Assembly: GCA_029204225.1 (NCBI GenBank)
Contig: CM055108.1
Location: 21,711,644 to 21,775,643, forward strand
DNA: 64,000 nucleotides
From: Diphasiastrum complanatum
Lineage: Eukaryota > Streptophyta > Lycopodiopsida > Lycopodiales > Lycopodiaceae
Direction of reading: 5' to 3'
In this document: positions 25,774 through 36,840 of the stretch, piece after piece
Position numbering within the stretch: the first letter of the stretch is position 1
Layout of the letters: every line of letters begins with the position of its first letter
Program-made: the position numbers and the translations under genes
Notes under the pieces: generated by a model
Database searches by the model: none
Seen by the model: only the letters and a program-made list of their open reading frames with translations
What the model was told of the DNA's origin: nothing

Positions 25774-27477
25774 TTGATCATATCTACATCACCAAACCTT
25801 GTTATTACAGAGAGGTTTCCCAAAAGTGGAGCAAGGAGAGCCAGTGGCATCCTAGATCTTGTCCACAGTGATCTATGTGGACCAATGCAGACTAGATCTC
25901 TTAGTGGCTGCTATTACTTTATTACCTTTATTGATGATTATAGCAGATGCATTTGGATTTATTTCATAAGCAAGAAATCAGACGCTTTTGCTAAGTTCAG
26001 GGAATTCAAGGCATTAGTTGAAAAGGAAACAGGAAGTTACATCAAGACTTTGAGATCTGATGGAGGTAATGAGTATTTTTCGACAGAATTTATTGATTTT
26101 TGCAAAGACCAAGGGATCAAGAGGCAGACTACAACACCTTATCACCGCAGCAAAACGGAGTTGCAGAGTGAAAGAATAGATCCATTGTTGAGATGGCCAA
26201 GGCAATGCTCAAATGCAAGGGTATGCCAAACACCTTTTGGGCAGAAGCTTGCAGCACAGCTACGCACATCCTGAATCGGTGTCCTATGAAATTTGTGGAA
26301 GGTAAGACACCCCATGAAGCTTTTACTGGAAAGAAACCTAATATTTCTCATTTGAGAGTATTTGGTTGTGATGCTTATGCTCATATTCCTGATGAGAAAC
26401 GAAGGAAATTGGATGCAAAAGCTGTCAAGTGTATTTTCCTTGGATATGATGAAAAGGCCAAGGCATATAGGATGTATGATACAAATTTGATGAGGGAGCG
26501 GAAGCACAGGTCAAGAAAGAAGTGGATTTTGATGCAGAAGATCCAATTGAAAAGGATAAGTTTGAAGCTGAAATCCCTAAGAGAGTACCTAAATGGTACT
26601 TATCAGTCACAGGTGATGCTAAGAAGGGAGATACTCCCGAATCTAGCGAACAGGGAGAGCTTAGAAGGTCAAGCAGAAATCGAAAACCTCCTGCAAGCTT
26701 AGAAATGAATCTAGTCCTAATGGGTTCCATGCTCAAAGCTCAAGAACCAAAAACCTTTCATGAAGCAAAGGAGCACAAGGAGTGGCATGCAGCAATGGAA
26801 ATAGAAATGGAGGCCATATCAAAAAATAGGACATGGAACTTGGTTGAGCTCGTGATGGTAAGACGCCTATCACTTGCAAATGGATTTATAAGATCAAATA
26901 TGGAGCAGATGGGCAACTCAACAAGTACAAAGCACGGTTGGTTGCGAGAGGATTTGAATAGCAGGAAGGCATTGATTTTGAGGAAACCTTCGCACCCGTA
27001 GCTAAGATGGTAACTATACATTCTATTATTACTATTTCTAATTTCTATGGTTGGAAGATTCAGCAAATGGACGTTAAATCTGCTTTTCTTAATAGAGTGC
27101 TGGATGAAGAGGTGTATTTAGTACAACCTCAAGGACTTGTTGAGCCAAGGAGAGAGCATCTTGTTTGTAAGCTCAACAAGGCTATCTATGGATTGAAGCA
27201 AGCACCACGGGCATGGTACTCTTGCATTGATGAACACTTCAAGCAAAGGGGAATGGAAAAGAGTAAGGCTGATTCTAATCTTTACATTCTAAAGCAAGAT
27301 TCAAATATAGTGTTCATTGTTTTGTACGTGGATGATTTGATTATTACAAGTAATGAGAGCTTAATTGATGAAATCAAATCAAGTCTTTCCAATGCTTTTG
27401 ACATGAGCGATCTAGGATTGATGCACTATTGTCTTGGCTTTGAAGTATGGCAAAACAAGGCTAATCACAATCTGTAA
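25774..27477 (+). pseudogene. copia integrase-RT remnant
   Basis: The integrase core is recognisable: LVHSDLCGPM (first Asp), FIDDYSR and LRSDGGNEYF (second Asp). A one-base deletion near 26145 destroys the PQQNGVAE segment that would carry the catalytic Glu. The next frame carries the integrase C-terminus (HLRVFGCDAYAHIPDEKRRK, KCIFLGYDE) and a RRSSRNRKPP linker. RT follows with FHEAKEHKEWHAAM, a TAG at 26959-26961 in GFE-*-QEGIDFEETFAPV, QMDVKSAFLN and the catalytic LYVDDLIIT. It ends at LGFEVWQNKAN without RNase H. The stop is where related elements have Gln (CAG to TAG). Confidence 0.88.
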
Positions 27478-28261
27478 AGGTGATGAATCTATTACTAACA
27501 ATCTGTCTAAAAGGAAAAGAATCGATGCGCGAAGGCATCTACAATGTCTGTCTCACATGTTGTAAATGAATGAACTGTGTGAGTCATTAGTGTGATGGAG
27601 CATGAATGGGTCATGTACAATGTGTGTTTAAGAATGTCGTTGCTAGTGCATGAATAGTTCTAATTGTGTGTAGAACTACTTGTGATCAGTGGACACAATC
27701 GCTCAAAAAGAGAGCTACTTAACAATCACAAATGCAAGAAATTAAGTCAGTGACTGAGGTGTCGTAGATCACCATGCACTAAGCAGAAACAAGACATAAA
27801 GAATAGCATTCTTGCAATAACATGAATGAATGGCACAATATAATATGTACATCAAATAATTGGATGGACAATACATTTGTACATAGCTGCAATATTGTTG
27901 TGTGAATCTCTGATGTAGAAATGTCAGCTACTGTAAATTTAAATCACTAACATAGAAATGTCAGCTGATGTTAGTTACTATAGAAAAGAACGTGAATCCG
28001 TAGCAGTGTGCCACAATGTAGAATACTGCAAGACAATAAATGATGGAAGGCCAAAACATCACAACAGTAATACTACGTGAATCACTGACATAGAAATGTC
28101 AGCTACTATTGCCTACCGCAGGAAGAACGTGAACGTTGAGCAGTTTCGCCTCTACTTTTTCTTCAATCACTCATTTACATATATAGCAGCTGGAAGATCT
28201 TGTGCTATCTTAACTTTACAATTTTTTCGAGTTATCTTTCACACCTCTTTCCAAAAAATAT
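27478..28261. repeat. non-coding with a repeated AGAAATGTCAGCT motif
   Basis: No gene is seen. The motif AxATAGAAATGTCAGCTxxT occurs three times (about 27910, 27950 and 28090), twice with a nearby AGAACGTGAA, which suggests a decayed tandem duplication. It may be LTR sequence of the copia remnant to the left. Confidence 0.5.
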
Positions 28262-29193
28262 TTGAGTGTAGATACTGATATGTTGAGGGATGCTTTCATT
28301 GGCTCTAATGCCAATATTGAGGAAAATATTGCTAATGTACATTCTAAATGCTTTTTTGATTTGCCAAAATATTATATAAACGAAGATGTGTATATTACAA
28401 TGGCAGATTTATGTGCTTTTTTCGATTATCGTGAGGATGAGGTGCTTTGTCTATTGTCTTGTCAAGCACCATTACTGATTTCTCTGACATTGTTGATTTT
28501 GAAACCGAAGGCATTGACTATGATGATGAGAAGGGAATTCTGATTGGTGAAGAATGTTTGTCCTGGGCTATGGCAAACATTAGTGCTCATGGACGAAGTT
28601 TGCCTTCTGATGAGGAATTTATTTCATTGGCAAGCCCAGCTGGGATTCCCTCGTCCATCGGTTATGAAATTTGCTAATGACTCTTCTTCAATGGGTGGTC
28701 ACAATATAGATCATCCCGATCTAGTTGCAGCAAACGATGATGAATGCGTTAAGTTTAAAAGTTTTACCATACGTTTGTTTATCTAATGTATGTGTTTTGC
28801 TGAATTCTATTTGTGCTAAAAACTCCAATTTTGTAATTGCAGAATACACTTTTTATCGATGACTTTGCTTTTCGTCGAGGGGGCTTCAGACAACATTCAT
28901 CATCTTTCCACAGGGACAGTGGCCTCGGCCACTACTTGAGGCACTTTCAAAATAATGAAATTTGCGTTGCTCATTCCAAATTCAGTCCAGTTGGAGAGAC
29001 AAGGATAATGGCTGTGAAAGCCTTATCTTATTCTTTAGGTGGACAAAAATTTGCAAGAGCAAATACAATAATTTTTGTGAAAAAATCTTATGTTTTAAAC
29101 ATATTAGGATTTGTAGATGGGAATGCAAGTAGAGAATTACTGCATGATAGCACAACAATTGGACAACAGGATGTATCAGATGCCTCTGAATGA
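28262..29193 (+). pseudogene. unidentified coding region, frame-broken
   Basis: Three consecutive open segments look protein-like but lie in different frames. 28262-28445 has KCFFDLPKYYINEDVYITMA and FDYREDEVL. 28447-28677 has DFSDIVDFETEGIDYDDEKG and EECLSWAMANISAHGRSLPS. About 28680-28770 has MGGHNIDHPDLVAANDDE. A TTTTGTAATTGCAG acceptor-like site at about 28842 opens a fourth segment to 29193 (FIDDFAFRRGGFRQ, GETRIMAVKALSYSLGG). I do not recognise the family. The acidic and aromatic composition and the splice-like site argue against random sequence. Either the gene has small introns I cannot place or it is a pseudogene. Confidence 0.4.
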
Positions 29194-29431
29194 TACTTTT
29201 TTGTATATATTGAAAATTGTAAATTTAATTTACATTTGTAGGAACTTTGTATCTCTGAATTTTTAGCTTCTATGCTGCTCAATGAATTTGCAAGCTTTTC
29301 TGAATTTGTCGTAATTTGAAGATTTTGTGATCTGTCGGATTTGAACTCTATAGTAGAACCACTGAAATAATTGGCAAATATAGTTTCATTTTTCATTGGT
29401 TCCTCCATGTTGTGTCTTTCGATGAAATGTT
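29194..29431. other. no gene seen
   Basis: AT-rich 3' flank of the unidentified coding region and 5' flank of the young copia element. Confidence 0.5.
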
Positions 29432-29436
29432 GCCCG

Positions 29437-30118
29437 TGTTAAAAATTCACAATTCTAGCTTGACTAGTTTTGGTCATATGACTTGTAAATAGTTAGATGG
29501 TCATGATGTGGCTTGTCACACGTGCCAAATAGCATAGAATTCCATTCATAAGGATGTTCTCAAGTAGACCTAAGTGTTAGAACCTTTGGAATGAGTCCAA
29601 ATTATGCTTAGATACAAGGGAGAAAAAATAGGAGCTATTTTTGGTAATTTTTGCATTGTTGAGGGATCTCCAAGATTCCAACCCTAACTTGGTAGGGATG
29701 AAAGATCCACCAAAATTAGAAATAGGGATAGGTTTAGGGCTACTCATACCTGCCCAAAACCGTGATGGATCATGTATATATAGGTGATAATATCTCACCA
29801 AAATCAATCAAGCAATTTCATGTTTTTTCTCTCATAATGGTGCAATTGCTCTCTATGTTCATAATTGTTTGAGTACTTGTGATTAATAATGATTATAGGA
29901 TTGAATGTAGGTCTGGTGTACAGTACTCAGACTGTGGGAGGCCGTACTTTCACACGTGTGAAGCCTTCTTCAAGGATTTGGGCCATTTAGTGAGGTTCAA
30001 GCATAGATTTTTGATGGATTTTGATGGTTCAACTTGTGCTAATCTTATGAAATCATAATCTATTGTTTCCCTCATCATTTCAAGTGTTTTAGGATCCTTA
30101 TTTGCTGTAATTTTTACA
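29437..30118 (+). repeat. 5' LTR of young copia element
   Basis: 682 bp, TGTTAAAAATTC...TTTTTACA. It includes TATATATAGG at about 29778, a plausible TATA box. An imperfect inverted repeat TTCACACGTGTGAA lies near 29949. Confidence 0.97.
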
Positions 30119-30131
30119 TGGTATCAGAGCC
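30119..30131 (+). promoter_or_regulatory. primer-binding site
   Basis: TGGTATCAGAGCC abuts the 5' LTR and is complementary to initiator Met-tRNA. An 800-bp untranslated leader separates it from the gag ATG. Confidence 0.95.
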
Positions 30132-30929
30132 TAAAGGCTGAAATGAGCTAAATCCTTGGTTTTCATTCAATTTGATCACAATTTTTTATCTAAATCTTGT
30201 GTAGATTGGATCTTAGCATCTAGTATTGATTCTAGAACTCAAAGTGAGTCAAATACCTTGGATATTGGTGTTGTGTGACTTCATTTGCAGGTGTTTAGGT
30301 GTCTAAAACCAGAGGCAAAGTTGAATTCAATTCACATTACCAAGATAGCAAGTTTTGCTTGCTCCAAGCATTGATTTCTAAGCAAGTTTTGGAGGTGATT
30401 TCATAGAGGAGGCTTTCTAGCATTCAAGGAGAGAGAAGATCAGAGTTTTGGGGACTCTTCAAGGCTGTTCTAAGGTGTAGTAGACACCTCCTAAAGTTAT
30501 TTAGGTTCAGTCCAACCATTGCTTGACTTATGCACCAAATTAGATCAATTTTTCATCAATTTTGATCATTTTTTGCTTGTGATTGGATAGTAGATTGTGT
30601 TGCATCCTCATTAAGTTCCATTTAGATCTTTTACAAGTGATTTTGGAAGTATATTAGGTTGCTGAAATTCACTCTTGATCAGATCATTTAGAAGCTTTAA
30701 TGTTCTTTATAGAAAGAGGGGCAATTCTACTAGTATTGTCTACTTCAATCAAGCAAGTGCATTGTTTCTAGTATTCTATGATTTGATTTTGTTAGAGATC
30801 ATTCTTAGATCTTTATAGGAAGTCTATTACTGATCTTTTCAGGTCCCTAAGAAGTGGTATAAGGTAGACCTTCATTCAAATCAATAGAAGTAACCTTCAT
30901 TTGTGTCAAGTCCTTGATTAGGAGACTAG

Positions 30930-32039
30930 ATGGCATCTATAAATGCATATCTTTTGGATACTAATGAAAGGCTCAACAAAACTAACTATTCCATATGGAA
31001 AGTTAGAATGGAATCTATCATGATCATGCAAGATCTGATGGAAATTGTAAATGGTAAGGAGGGTGAACCTATTCATCCTCAAGAAAAAGCCAAATACATC
31101 AAGAGGTGCAATGTTGCACTACATTGCATAAAAATGAATGTTGCAAATGAACTCTTAAGAGAGGTAGGAGATTGCACTTCAGCTCAAGATGCTTGGGATA
31201 CTTTGCAAAAGGTCTATGAATCCAAGAACCAAACTAGAATGTTAGCTTTGAAGAATCAAATCTATAGAAGCTATCAAAAGAAAGGAGAGAGTGCACATAC
31301 TTTTGTCCTGAGAGTAAAGGAATTGAACAAAGAGCTAGCCTTTATAGGTGACCCTATCAAGGATGAAGAGCTTGTTCAACTCATATTGAATGGACTAAGC
31401 TTTGAATTTGACAATTTGGTTCAGGGATATGCAATTATGGGTAAGCTACCCATACTTGAAGAACTCCAAGGCACACTCATGGCCGAGGAATCAAGAAGGA
31501 GCCAAATGCAAGAGAGGATGGATAGGCTTTCCATCCAAGGTGGAGATGACCAAGCTCTCTTCACCAAAGGCAAAGGCAAGTCCAAAGGCAAAGGATCAAC
31601 ATTCAAGAAGTCTACAAAGCTTGAGGATCAAGAAGGACCCCCAAAGGCATCTCCATCAACCACCAAAGTCAAGAAGGACAAATCAAAGGTGAAGTGCTAC
31701 TATTGTAGCAAGATGGGGCATTATGCCTCGGAATGCTTCAAGAGGAAGCAAGATCAAAGCCAAGCCAACATGAGCAAAGAGGAGGAGGAGGAGAGTTCAC
31801 ATGAGGACTCTCTCATGATGTCCATATTTTCTTCAACAAGCTTCAAAGGAGAAGATCCTTGGTGGATTGACTCGGGTGCTAGTTCACACATGACTAGTAA
31901 AAGGGAGTTTTTCTCTTCTCTCTTATCTTATGATGGACCTATAAAGTCTATCTATACATCAAATGATGAAGCTTTTAAGATTGAAGGAGTTGGTAGCATT
32001 CCCCTTTGCTTAGGATCTTCCAAAAAGATCAACATATAA
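30930..32039 (+). CDS. copia Gag-protease (first open frame)
   Basis: 369 residues from ATG 30930. Residues 1-200 form the UBN2-like Gag fold (LNKTNYSIWKVRMES, AWDTLQKVYESKNQTR). Then come a Lys-rich linker, the nucleic-acid-binding CCHC knuckle (C256 to C269, CYYCSKMGHYASEC), an acidic Glu/Ser stretch, and the aspartic-protease box WWIDSGASSHM with Asp314. Gag would assemble the particle and protease would process the polyprotein. A TAA (32037-32039) ends it inside the linker before the pre-integrase domain, two codons before GVLYIP; the frame continues unbroken beyond. The likely ancestral codon is CAA. As written it would yield Gag-protease without pol. Confidence 0.93.
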   Translation: MASINAYLLDTNERLNKTNYSIWKVRMESIMIMQDLMEIVNGKEGEPIHPQEKAKYIKRCNVALHCIKMNVANELLREVGDCTSAQDAWDTLQKVYESKNQTRMLALKNQIYRSYQKKGESAHTFVLRVKELNKELAFIGDPIKDEELVQLILNGLSFEFDNLVQGYAIMGKLPILEELQGTLMAEESRRSQMQERMDRLSIQGGDDQALFTKGKGKSKGKGSTFKKSTKLEDQEGPPKASPSTTKVKKDKSKVKCYYCSKMGHYASECFKRKQDQSQANMSKEEEEESSHEDSLMMSIFSSTSFKGEDPWWIDSGASSHMTSKREFFSSLLSYDGPIKSIYTSNDEAFKIEGVGSIPLCLGSSKKINI

Positions 32040-33305
32040 GGTGTTTTGTACATTCCTACAATAACAAAGAATCTACTAAGTGTTGGCCAAATGGTAGACA
32101 ATGGTTTCAATGTTGACTTTGCTTCAAATGAATGTTTCATCAAGAAGAAGGGTAAGATAGTGGCTAAGGGCACTAGACTTGGCAAACTTTATAAGCTGGA
32201 TGCATTTGTGGATACTAATGTTGTCATGTTGGCCGAGAAGAGCAAAATATCTACCTTTACTTTATGGCACAAAAGACTTGGACATGTCAACTCGGGTTCC
32301 ATGGAGGCTATGATCAAGGAGGAGTATGCTTTAGGCCTACCAAGGTCTATTGGGAAGGAAGACAAGGTTTGTGAAGCTTGTGCCTTATCCAAGGCACATA
32401 AGAAGGTGTTTCCTAACTCCATCACAAAGTCATCTTATCCTCTTGAACTCATACACTCGGATGTGCACATTGCTAGCACCAAATCTAATGGAGGTTCATC
32501 CATGTTTTTAACCTTCATTGATGACTACTCAAGATATTGTTGGGTGTTCTTACTTTCCTTCAAATCTCAAGTATTTGATACTTTTGTAAAGTTCAAGTTG
32601 TTTGTGGAAAAGCATCATAATCATAGCATCAAGATTCTTAGAAGTGACAATGGTGGAGAATTCATCTCCAATGAGTTCAAGGCCTTTTGTGAGGAGGAAG
32701 GGATCAAGAAAGAGACTTCTTGTCCTTACACTCCTCAACAAAATGGAGTTGCTGAAAGAAGGAATAGAACATTATGTGAATGTTCTAAGGCTTTAAGATT
32801 AGATGCTTGTTTGCCCAAATCCTTTTGGGGTGAGTCTCTTGTATGTGCAAACTACTTGATGAATAGGGTGTCTTGCAAAGCAATTGAAGGCAAAACTCCT
32901 TATGAGATGTTGTATGGAAAGAAACCCAATCTTAATCACTTGAAAGTTTTTGGGTGTATATGCTATGTGCATGTGCCATTGGAAACAAGAACCAAGGAGG
33001 ATCCATCTTCCACAAGAGGGATCATGCTTGGATATGCAAGCTCAAGCAAGGGCTACAAAGTCTATCTCCCATCCTTGAACAAATTTGTTGTTTCAAGGGA
33101 TGTCATATTTGATGAACATCATATGCATATGCTTGAAGAAGGCTCAAGTGCTCCAACAATCAAGAAGAAGATGGCCGAGGAGCAAGATCTTGGTTTTGAG
33201 GAGGAGCTCATGGCGGAGCAAGCACCAAACCCACCTATCACACCAAGGAGATCTTCAAGGGCAAAAGTGGAGCCATCAAGGCTCACATATCAAGGCAAAG
33301 GATAG
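32040..33305 (+). CDS. copia integrase (second open frame)
   Basis: Same frame as Gag-protease. Counting from the codon at 32046, the pre-integrase zinc site is TLWHKRLGHVN...CEACALSK (HHCC). The DD35E core follows: Asp139 (LIHSDVHI), Asp201 (LRSDNGGEF) and Glu237 (NGVAERRNRTL), with 35 residues between the last two. The C-terminal GKKPNLNHLKVFGC block and a MLGYASSSKGYKVY segment come next, then a linker with PRRSSRAK. All catalytic residues are present. A TAG at 33303-33305 ends it before RT. It has no start codon of its own near the 5' edge, so expression would need readthrough or internal initiation. Confidence 0.93.
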   Translation, partial: GVLYIPTITKNLLSVGQMVDNGFNVDFASNECFIKKKGKIVAKGTRLGKLYKLDAFVDTNVVMLAEKSKISTFTLWHKRLGHVNSGSMEAMIKEEYALGLPRSIGKEDKVCEACALSKAHKKVFPNSITKSSYPLELIHSDVHIASTKSNGGSSMFLTFIDDYSRYCWVFLLSFKSQVFDTFVKFKLFVEKHHNHSIKILRSDNGGEFISNEFKAFCEEEGIKKETSCPYTPQQNGVAERRNRTLCECSKALRLDACLPKSFWGESLVCANYLMNRVSCKAIEGKTPYEMLYGKKPNLNHLKVFGCICYVHVPLETRTKEDPSSTRGIMLGYASSSKGYKVYLPSLNKFVVSRDVIFDEHHMHMLEEGSSAPTIKKKMAEEQDLGFEEELMAEQAPNPPITPRRSSRAKVEPSRLTYQGKG

Positions 33306-34898
33306 CAAGTTGAGGGTATCTCATCCACTTCTTATGCTTTATCTAGTTTTGAAGAACCGTATAATGTTGAAGATGCATTGAACTCCAAAGAATGGTATAA
33401 AGCTATGTTGGATGAGTATGATGCCTTGATTGAGAATGAAACTTGGTTGCTTGTTGAGAGACCTCAAAGGAATGTAATAGGATGCAAGTGGGTCTTCAAG
33501 CTTAAGTTGAATGCAAATGGGAGTGTTAAAAAACATAAAGCAAGAATAGTTGCAAAAGGTTATGCTCAAGAGAGAGGGATAGACTATGAGGAAACTTTTG
33601 CACCCGTGGCCAAGATGGTCACAATAAGACTAATCATTGCACTTGCATCACATTTTGGATGGATTCTATGTCAAATGGATGTCTCTAATGCTTTCTTGAA
33701 TGGTTTTTTGGAAGAGGATATCTATATGGAGCAGCCACAAGGGTTCATCAAGCATGGAATGGAGAACAAAGTATGCCATCTCCAAAGAAGCATCTATGGC
33801 TTGAAGCAAGCCTCGAGATCTTGGAATTCAAGACTACATTGCTATCTTATTTCACTTTCTTTTGTTCAAAGTGAATATGATCCCACTCTTTACATTAAGT
33901 TTGATGATGTTGGTATTGTACTTTTACTCATTTATGTAGATGACATCATCATTAGTGGAAATAGTGTTGATGGTATTGAAAAAATCAAGATAGATCTATC
34001 CTTAGAGTTCAAGATGGTAGATCTAGGGTGTCTTCACTTCATCTTAGGCATAGAAGTACTTAGAGGGTCTAATTTTATCTTTATAAGTCAAGTAAACTAT
34101 GCTCAAAGTCTTTTGAAGAAGTTTAAGATGGAAGTATGCAAAAGTGTTGACACACCAATGGAGCAAGATGTAAAAGTGCCAAATGAAGATGATGAAAGAT
34201 CCTTCATGGACATCACTTTGTTTAGGAAACTTATAGGTTCCTTAATGTGGATCACTATAACTAGACCAGATCTTAGCTTTAGTGTATGTAGGTTGAGCCA
34301 ATCCATGCAAAAGCCATTGAATATCCATTGGAAAAAGGCTAAGAGGATTCTAAGATACATCTCGGGTACATTGGATTTTGGGATTCTATATAGAGGAGAT
34401 GTGATTAACCTTCATGCATTTAGTGATTCAGATTTTGCAGGGGACAAGAGGGATAGGAAATCAACAAGTGCCTATTCAACTTTCATAGGAGAAGTTGTGG
34501 TTTCATGGCTTTCAAAAAAGCAAGAAACTATATCTCTATCTTCAACCGAGGCCGAGTACAAAGCTTTGACAACCACTACAAAGGAGGTACTTTGGATCAA
34601 GAGATTATTGGTGGAACTAAAGATCATGGATTCAGAGGAGGCACCAATCATCTACAATGACAATATATCAGCCCAACACCTTGCATCTAACCCAATCTTC
34701 CATGCAAGATCTAAGCACATTGAGATATGCCATCACTTTGTGAGAGAAATGGTGCAAGCCAAGGAGATTGCTTTGGAGCATGTTCCAAGCAATGAATGTG
34801 TAGCTGATCTACTTACTAAACCACTTCAAAAGACACCTTTTATGAAGTTCAGATCATCACTTGGAGTGATTAGTAAAGCAATGATTGAACCAAGCTAG
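33306..34898 (+). CDS. copia reverse transcriptase-RNase H (third open frame)
   Basis: Continues in frame after the TAG. RT begins with EWYKAMLDEYDALIENETW, followed by VIGCKWVFKLK, GIDYEETFAPVAKMVTIR and QMDVSNAFLNG (first catalytic Asp). The active-site LLIYVDDIIISG carries Asp188 and Asp189 counted from 33378. RNase H follows: AFSDSDFAGDKRDRKST (Asp), SLSSTEAEYKAL (Glu), YNDNISAQHLA (Asp), ending ADLLTKPLQK. It is full length and uninterrupted. Copying of the RNA template would depend on it, but only if made from an intact polyprotein or in trans. A purine tract and the 3' LTR follow within 14 bp. Confidence 0.95.
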   Translation, partial: QVEGISSTSYALSSFEEPYNVEDALNSKEWYKAMLDEYDALIENETWLLVERPQRNVIGCKWVFKLKLNANGSVKKHKARIVAKGYAQERGIDYEETFAPVAKMVTIRLIIALASHFGWILCQMDVSNAFLNGFLEEDIYMEQPQGFIKHGMENKVCHLQRSIYGLKQASRSWNSRLHCYLISLSFVQSEYDPTLYIKFDDVGIVLLLIYVDDIIISGNSVDGIEKIKIDLSLEFKMVDLGCLHFILGIEVLRGSNFIFISQVNYAQSLLKKFKMEVCKSVDTPMEQDVKVPNEDDERSFMDITLFRKLIGSLMWITITRPDLSFSVCRLSQSMQKPLNIHWKKAKRILRYISGTLDFGILYRGDVINLHAFSDSDFAGDKRDRKSTSAYSTFIGEVVVSWLSKKQETISLSSTEAEYKALTTTTKEVLWIKRLLVELKIMDSEEAPIIYNDNISAQHLASNPIFHARSKHIEICHHFVREMVQAKEIALEHVPSNECVADLLTKPLQKTPFMKFRSSLGVISKAMIEPS

Positions 34899-34900
34899 AT

Positions 34901-34912
34901 AGTGAGGAGGAG
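34901..34912 (+). promoter_or_regulatory. polypurine tract
   Basis: AGTGAGGAGGAG directly precedes the 3' LTR terminus TGTTAAAA. Confidence 0.85.
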
Positions 34913-35594
34913 TGTTAAAAATTCACAATTCTAGCTTGACTAGTTTTGGTCATATGACTTGTAAATAGTTAGATGGTCATGATGTGGCTTGTCACACGTG
35001 CCAAATAGCATAGGATTCCATTCATAAGGATGTTCTCAAGTAGACCTAAGTGTTAGAACCTTTGGAATGAGTCCAAATTATGCTTAGATACAAGGGAGAA
35101 AAAATAGGAGCTATTTTTGGTAATTTTTTCATTGTTGAGGGATCTCCAAGATTCCAACCCTAACTTGGTAGGGATGAAAGATCCACCAAAATTAGAAATA
35201 GGGATAGGTTTAGGGCTACTCATACCTGCCCAAAACCGTGATGGATCATGTATATATAGGTGATGATATCTCACCAAAATCAATCAAGCAATTTCATGTT
35301 TTTTCTCTCATAATGGTGCAATTGCTCTCTATGTTCATAATTGTTTGAGTACTTGTGATTACTAATGATTATAGGATTGAATGTAGGTCTGGTGTACAGT
35401 ACTCAGACTGTGGTAGGCCGTACTTTCACACGTGTGAAGCCTTCTTCAAGGATTTGGGCCATTTAGTGAGGTTCAAGCATAGATTTTTGATGGATTTTGA
35501 TGGTTCAACTTGTGCTAATCTTATGAAATCATAATCTATTGTTTCCCTCATCATTTCAAGTGTTTTAGGATCCTTATTTGCTGTAATTTTTACA
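34913..35594 (+). repeat. 3' LTR of young copia element
   Basis: 682 bp, identical to the 5' LTR except at five positions. Followed by the target duplication GCCCG. Confidence 0.97.
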
Positions 35595-35599
35595 GCCCG

Positions 35600-35955
35600 T
35601 GCTTACAAATGTGACTTCTCCATCCCTCTTGTGATGACCAGACACTTAGGCTTCCATATGTGTTTGCAAAAAATGATCTATGATCTCTTAGTATGTGCTG
35701 CACGTGGGCATTCCTTAAAGGGTCTTTTTGATATTCAGAACTCCTCTAATGACTGTCTAGAAGTAAGAGAGAGAATGTAGCCGTCAAATATGGCAAGTAA
35801 CCATCATTGATTATTGCCCTTCCAACTCTCTCTCCCTCAATTATTAACGTCAACTATTCAACAATACGCAAACTATTCATGGAACATGCATCCATGATAG
35901 CATAGACATTTTCAATTTAAAAATAAAGCATAGTTCATAACGATGTTACAAGTAA
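35600..35955. other. no gene seen
   Basis: 3' flank of the young copia element; likely LTR or untranslated sequence of the adjacent minus-strand copia remnant. Confidence 0.4.
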
Positions 35956-36840
35956 GACGTAAAACGTGTCCAACAATTTATGCAGCTTTCAAGATATCAA
36001 TTCAACGGCAACCTTTAGCTTGAAATCTTCAAACTTGTCTCTGCTTAGCAACGTTGTAAATACATCAACAACTTGTGTAGCAGTAGTACAATGAACTACA
36101 TCTATATCGTTTGAACAAAGCTTTTTATGTATGAAATGGTAATTTACTTCCATATGCTTTGTTCTAGCATGAAACGCTGGATTTTTTGCTAACTTGATTC
36201 CACTTTGACTATCACAAGAAACAACTATACCTTTGGCTTGTCTTACTCCAATTTCTTTGAGTAGCTCTCACAGCCAAACCGCTTCTTGTGTAGCAAAAAA
36301 TAAGGCTTTATATTCAGCTTATGTGGTGGAAAGTGACACAATATCTTGCTTCTTACTTGACCAAGAGACAACCATTCACAATGACAAAAGCATAACTAGT
36401 GGTAGACCTCCTATCATCTATGTTGCCACCGTAGTCAGCATCCACATAGCCTTTTAACTTAGGTAAATCAAATCGTCTTGAATAGATCAAACCAAGATCA
36501 AGTATGCCTTTTACAAACCTTAGAATACGTTCAACAATTTTTCAATGCTCTAAGATAGGTGTTGCCACAAACTGACTCACATCATAGCAGATGTCTGGTC
36601 TAGTAGTGGTGAGATATATAAGAGTGCCAACAAATTGGCGATATAATGTGCAATCTACAGGACCACTCTCATCAAGACGCAACAATTTCTTGCTAACTTC
36701 ACTAGGCAAAATCAATGGCTTATAATCAAACGTGTGAAATCTCTCTAAGACTTCTTGAGCATTTTTTGCTTGTGAAAGCTTGATATCGTCTACATTTTGC
36801 CACACTTCTATGCCTAGACAATAATGATCAAATTTAAATC
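35956..36840 (-). pseudogene. copia RT end and RNase H remnant
   Basis: The minus strand reads the end of RT (LDESGPVDCTLYRQFVGTLI then YLTTTRPDICYDVSQFV). RNase H follows with a GYVDADYGGNIDDRRSTTSY segment (catalytic Asp), then multiple stops through the Glu and second-Asp region. It is a different lineage from the neighbouring young element, since the RT end reads TRPDICY rather than TRPDLSF. The N-terminal RT, integrase and gag are missing. Confidence 0.8.

Larger units (their letters stand above)
29437..35594 (+). mobile_element. structurally complete young Ty1/copia element
   Basis: 6158 bp, bounded by TG...CA LTRs of 682 bp each. The 5-bp target duplication GCCCG is at 29432-29436 and 35595-35599. 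It contains a primer-binding site, gag, protease, integrase, RT, RNase H in copia order, and a polypurine tract. The two LTRs differ at only five aligned positions (about 0.7%), with no indels, so the insertion is recent. All coding domains are in one reading frame, but two stop codons (32037-32039 TAA, 33303-33305 TAG) divide it into three open frames. Domain order (IN before RT) defines copia. It is related to element A at 6.5-14.6 kb. Confidence 0.97.
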
